The position numbers were made by a program, and so were the translations under genes. The notes under the pieces were generated by a model. It was not told where the DNA came from. It was given only the letters and a program-made list of their open reading frames with translations, and made no database searches. From Hemicentrotus pulcherrimus (Eukaryota > Echinodermata > Echinoidea > Camarodonta > Strongylocentrotidae): DNA of 17,929 nucleotides. The stretch is taken from NCBI GenBank assembly GCA_003118195.1, contig BEXV01000487.1, positions 179,254-197,182 on the forward strand. Direction: 5' to 3'. Of the stretch, positions 1 to 17,929 are shown piece after piece (position 1 is the stretch's first letter; every line of letters starts with the position of its first letter).

Positions 1-355
1 GGCACATGTTATTTATTTGTAATCTTGAACATTCAGTGTAAGTTTCGTTTGATTCTGTGAAAATTAATTTTCTTTTTTTACCAGTACTGGAGTTTATCTT
101 TAAACTGCGCCAACTAAGAAGCATTCAGAGGAAACATTTTACAACTTAATTCAGAGAGAGAAATTGTTTTGTCTACTATTCTTTCAATGAAATCCACCTT
201 AGATTTATCAGTAAAAAAAGACTGATGCTTGTTTTGCAAATGTTCTCTCTTACGTTTGTTCTGTACCTTGAATCATCTTTTCTATCCCTAAATCAGATAA
301 TACTACACAGAGTAAAAAAATGATAAGTAATTGTTGAATGAATGTCTTTGTTTAG
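1..355 (+). other. 3' part of the intron before E1
   Basis: AT-rich non-coding sequence ending in the acceptor tgtctttgtttag. The preceding PLC-beta exon, which should carry the HNTYL first-histidine motif, is not here in any frame. Confidence 0.8.

Positions 356-17929
<17,574 letters not shown>

Overview
The window is eukaryotic genomic DNA: AT-rich, intron-dominated, with GT-AG introns, simple repeats and small transposon remnants. It holds the middle part of one plus-strand gene, a phosphoinositide-specific phospholipase C of the beta class. It is closest to the PLCB4 / Drosophila NorpA branch, judged from memory of family motifs because no search could be run. Both ends of the gene lie outside the window. 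The repeat types, such as a 'fails-to-be-coding' repeat with a conserved GGGTACCTGG core and TTAA-flanked MITEs, together with the PLCB4-like protein, suggest a marine invertebrate deuterostome. A sea urchin or other echinoderm is my best guess, but this is inference.

Layout: ten well-supported exons (E1-E10) run from 356 to 17360. Splice phases are consistent throughout: the exons sum to 389 complete codons plus the last base of a split arginine codon at the 5' end. E1 to E3 (356-4361) encode the second half of the catalytic X domain, including the metal-binding Glu/Asp pair, the second catalytic His and the third metal-binding Glu. E4, E5 and E6 (5413-14584) encode the variable, partly acidic X-Y linker, which is autoinhibitory in this family. 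E7 to E10 (15268-17360) encode the Y domain, up to the start of the C2 domain. The first catalytic His, the PH and EF-hand regions, most of C2 and the C-terminal coiled coil are not in the window.

The introns hold a 90-bp tandem repeat (1452-1784), an AT microsatellite, a G-quadruplex-type motif (3010-3032) and a 176-bp MITE with 16-bp inverted ends (4799-4974). They also hold a decayed reverse-transcriptase fragment of a non-LTR retrotransposon (6512-6715), a roughly 550-bp TTAA-flanked inverted-repeat element (12471-13027) and a long pyrimidine-rich stretch with (CT)n ending at E6. Further features are an interspersed repeat (about 14790-15045), an 80-bp TTAA-flanked MITE (16484-16563) and a G-rich start of intron 9.

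I see no novel multi-gene system. The points most worth a second look are these. The linker exons are modular: E4 and E5 are both phase 1-1 and multiples of three, so either can be skipped without changing frame. E6 has two in-frame 3' splice sites 39 nt apart. The end of the TTAA-flanked element at 12477-12539 looks like a phase-compatible exon and could be, or become, an exonised transposon piece.
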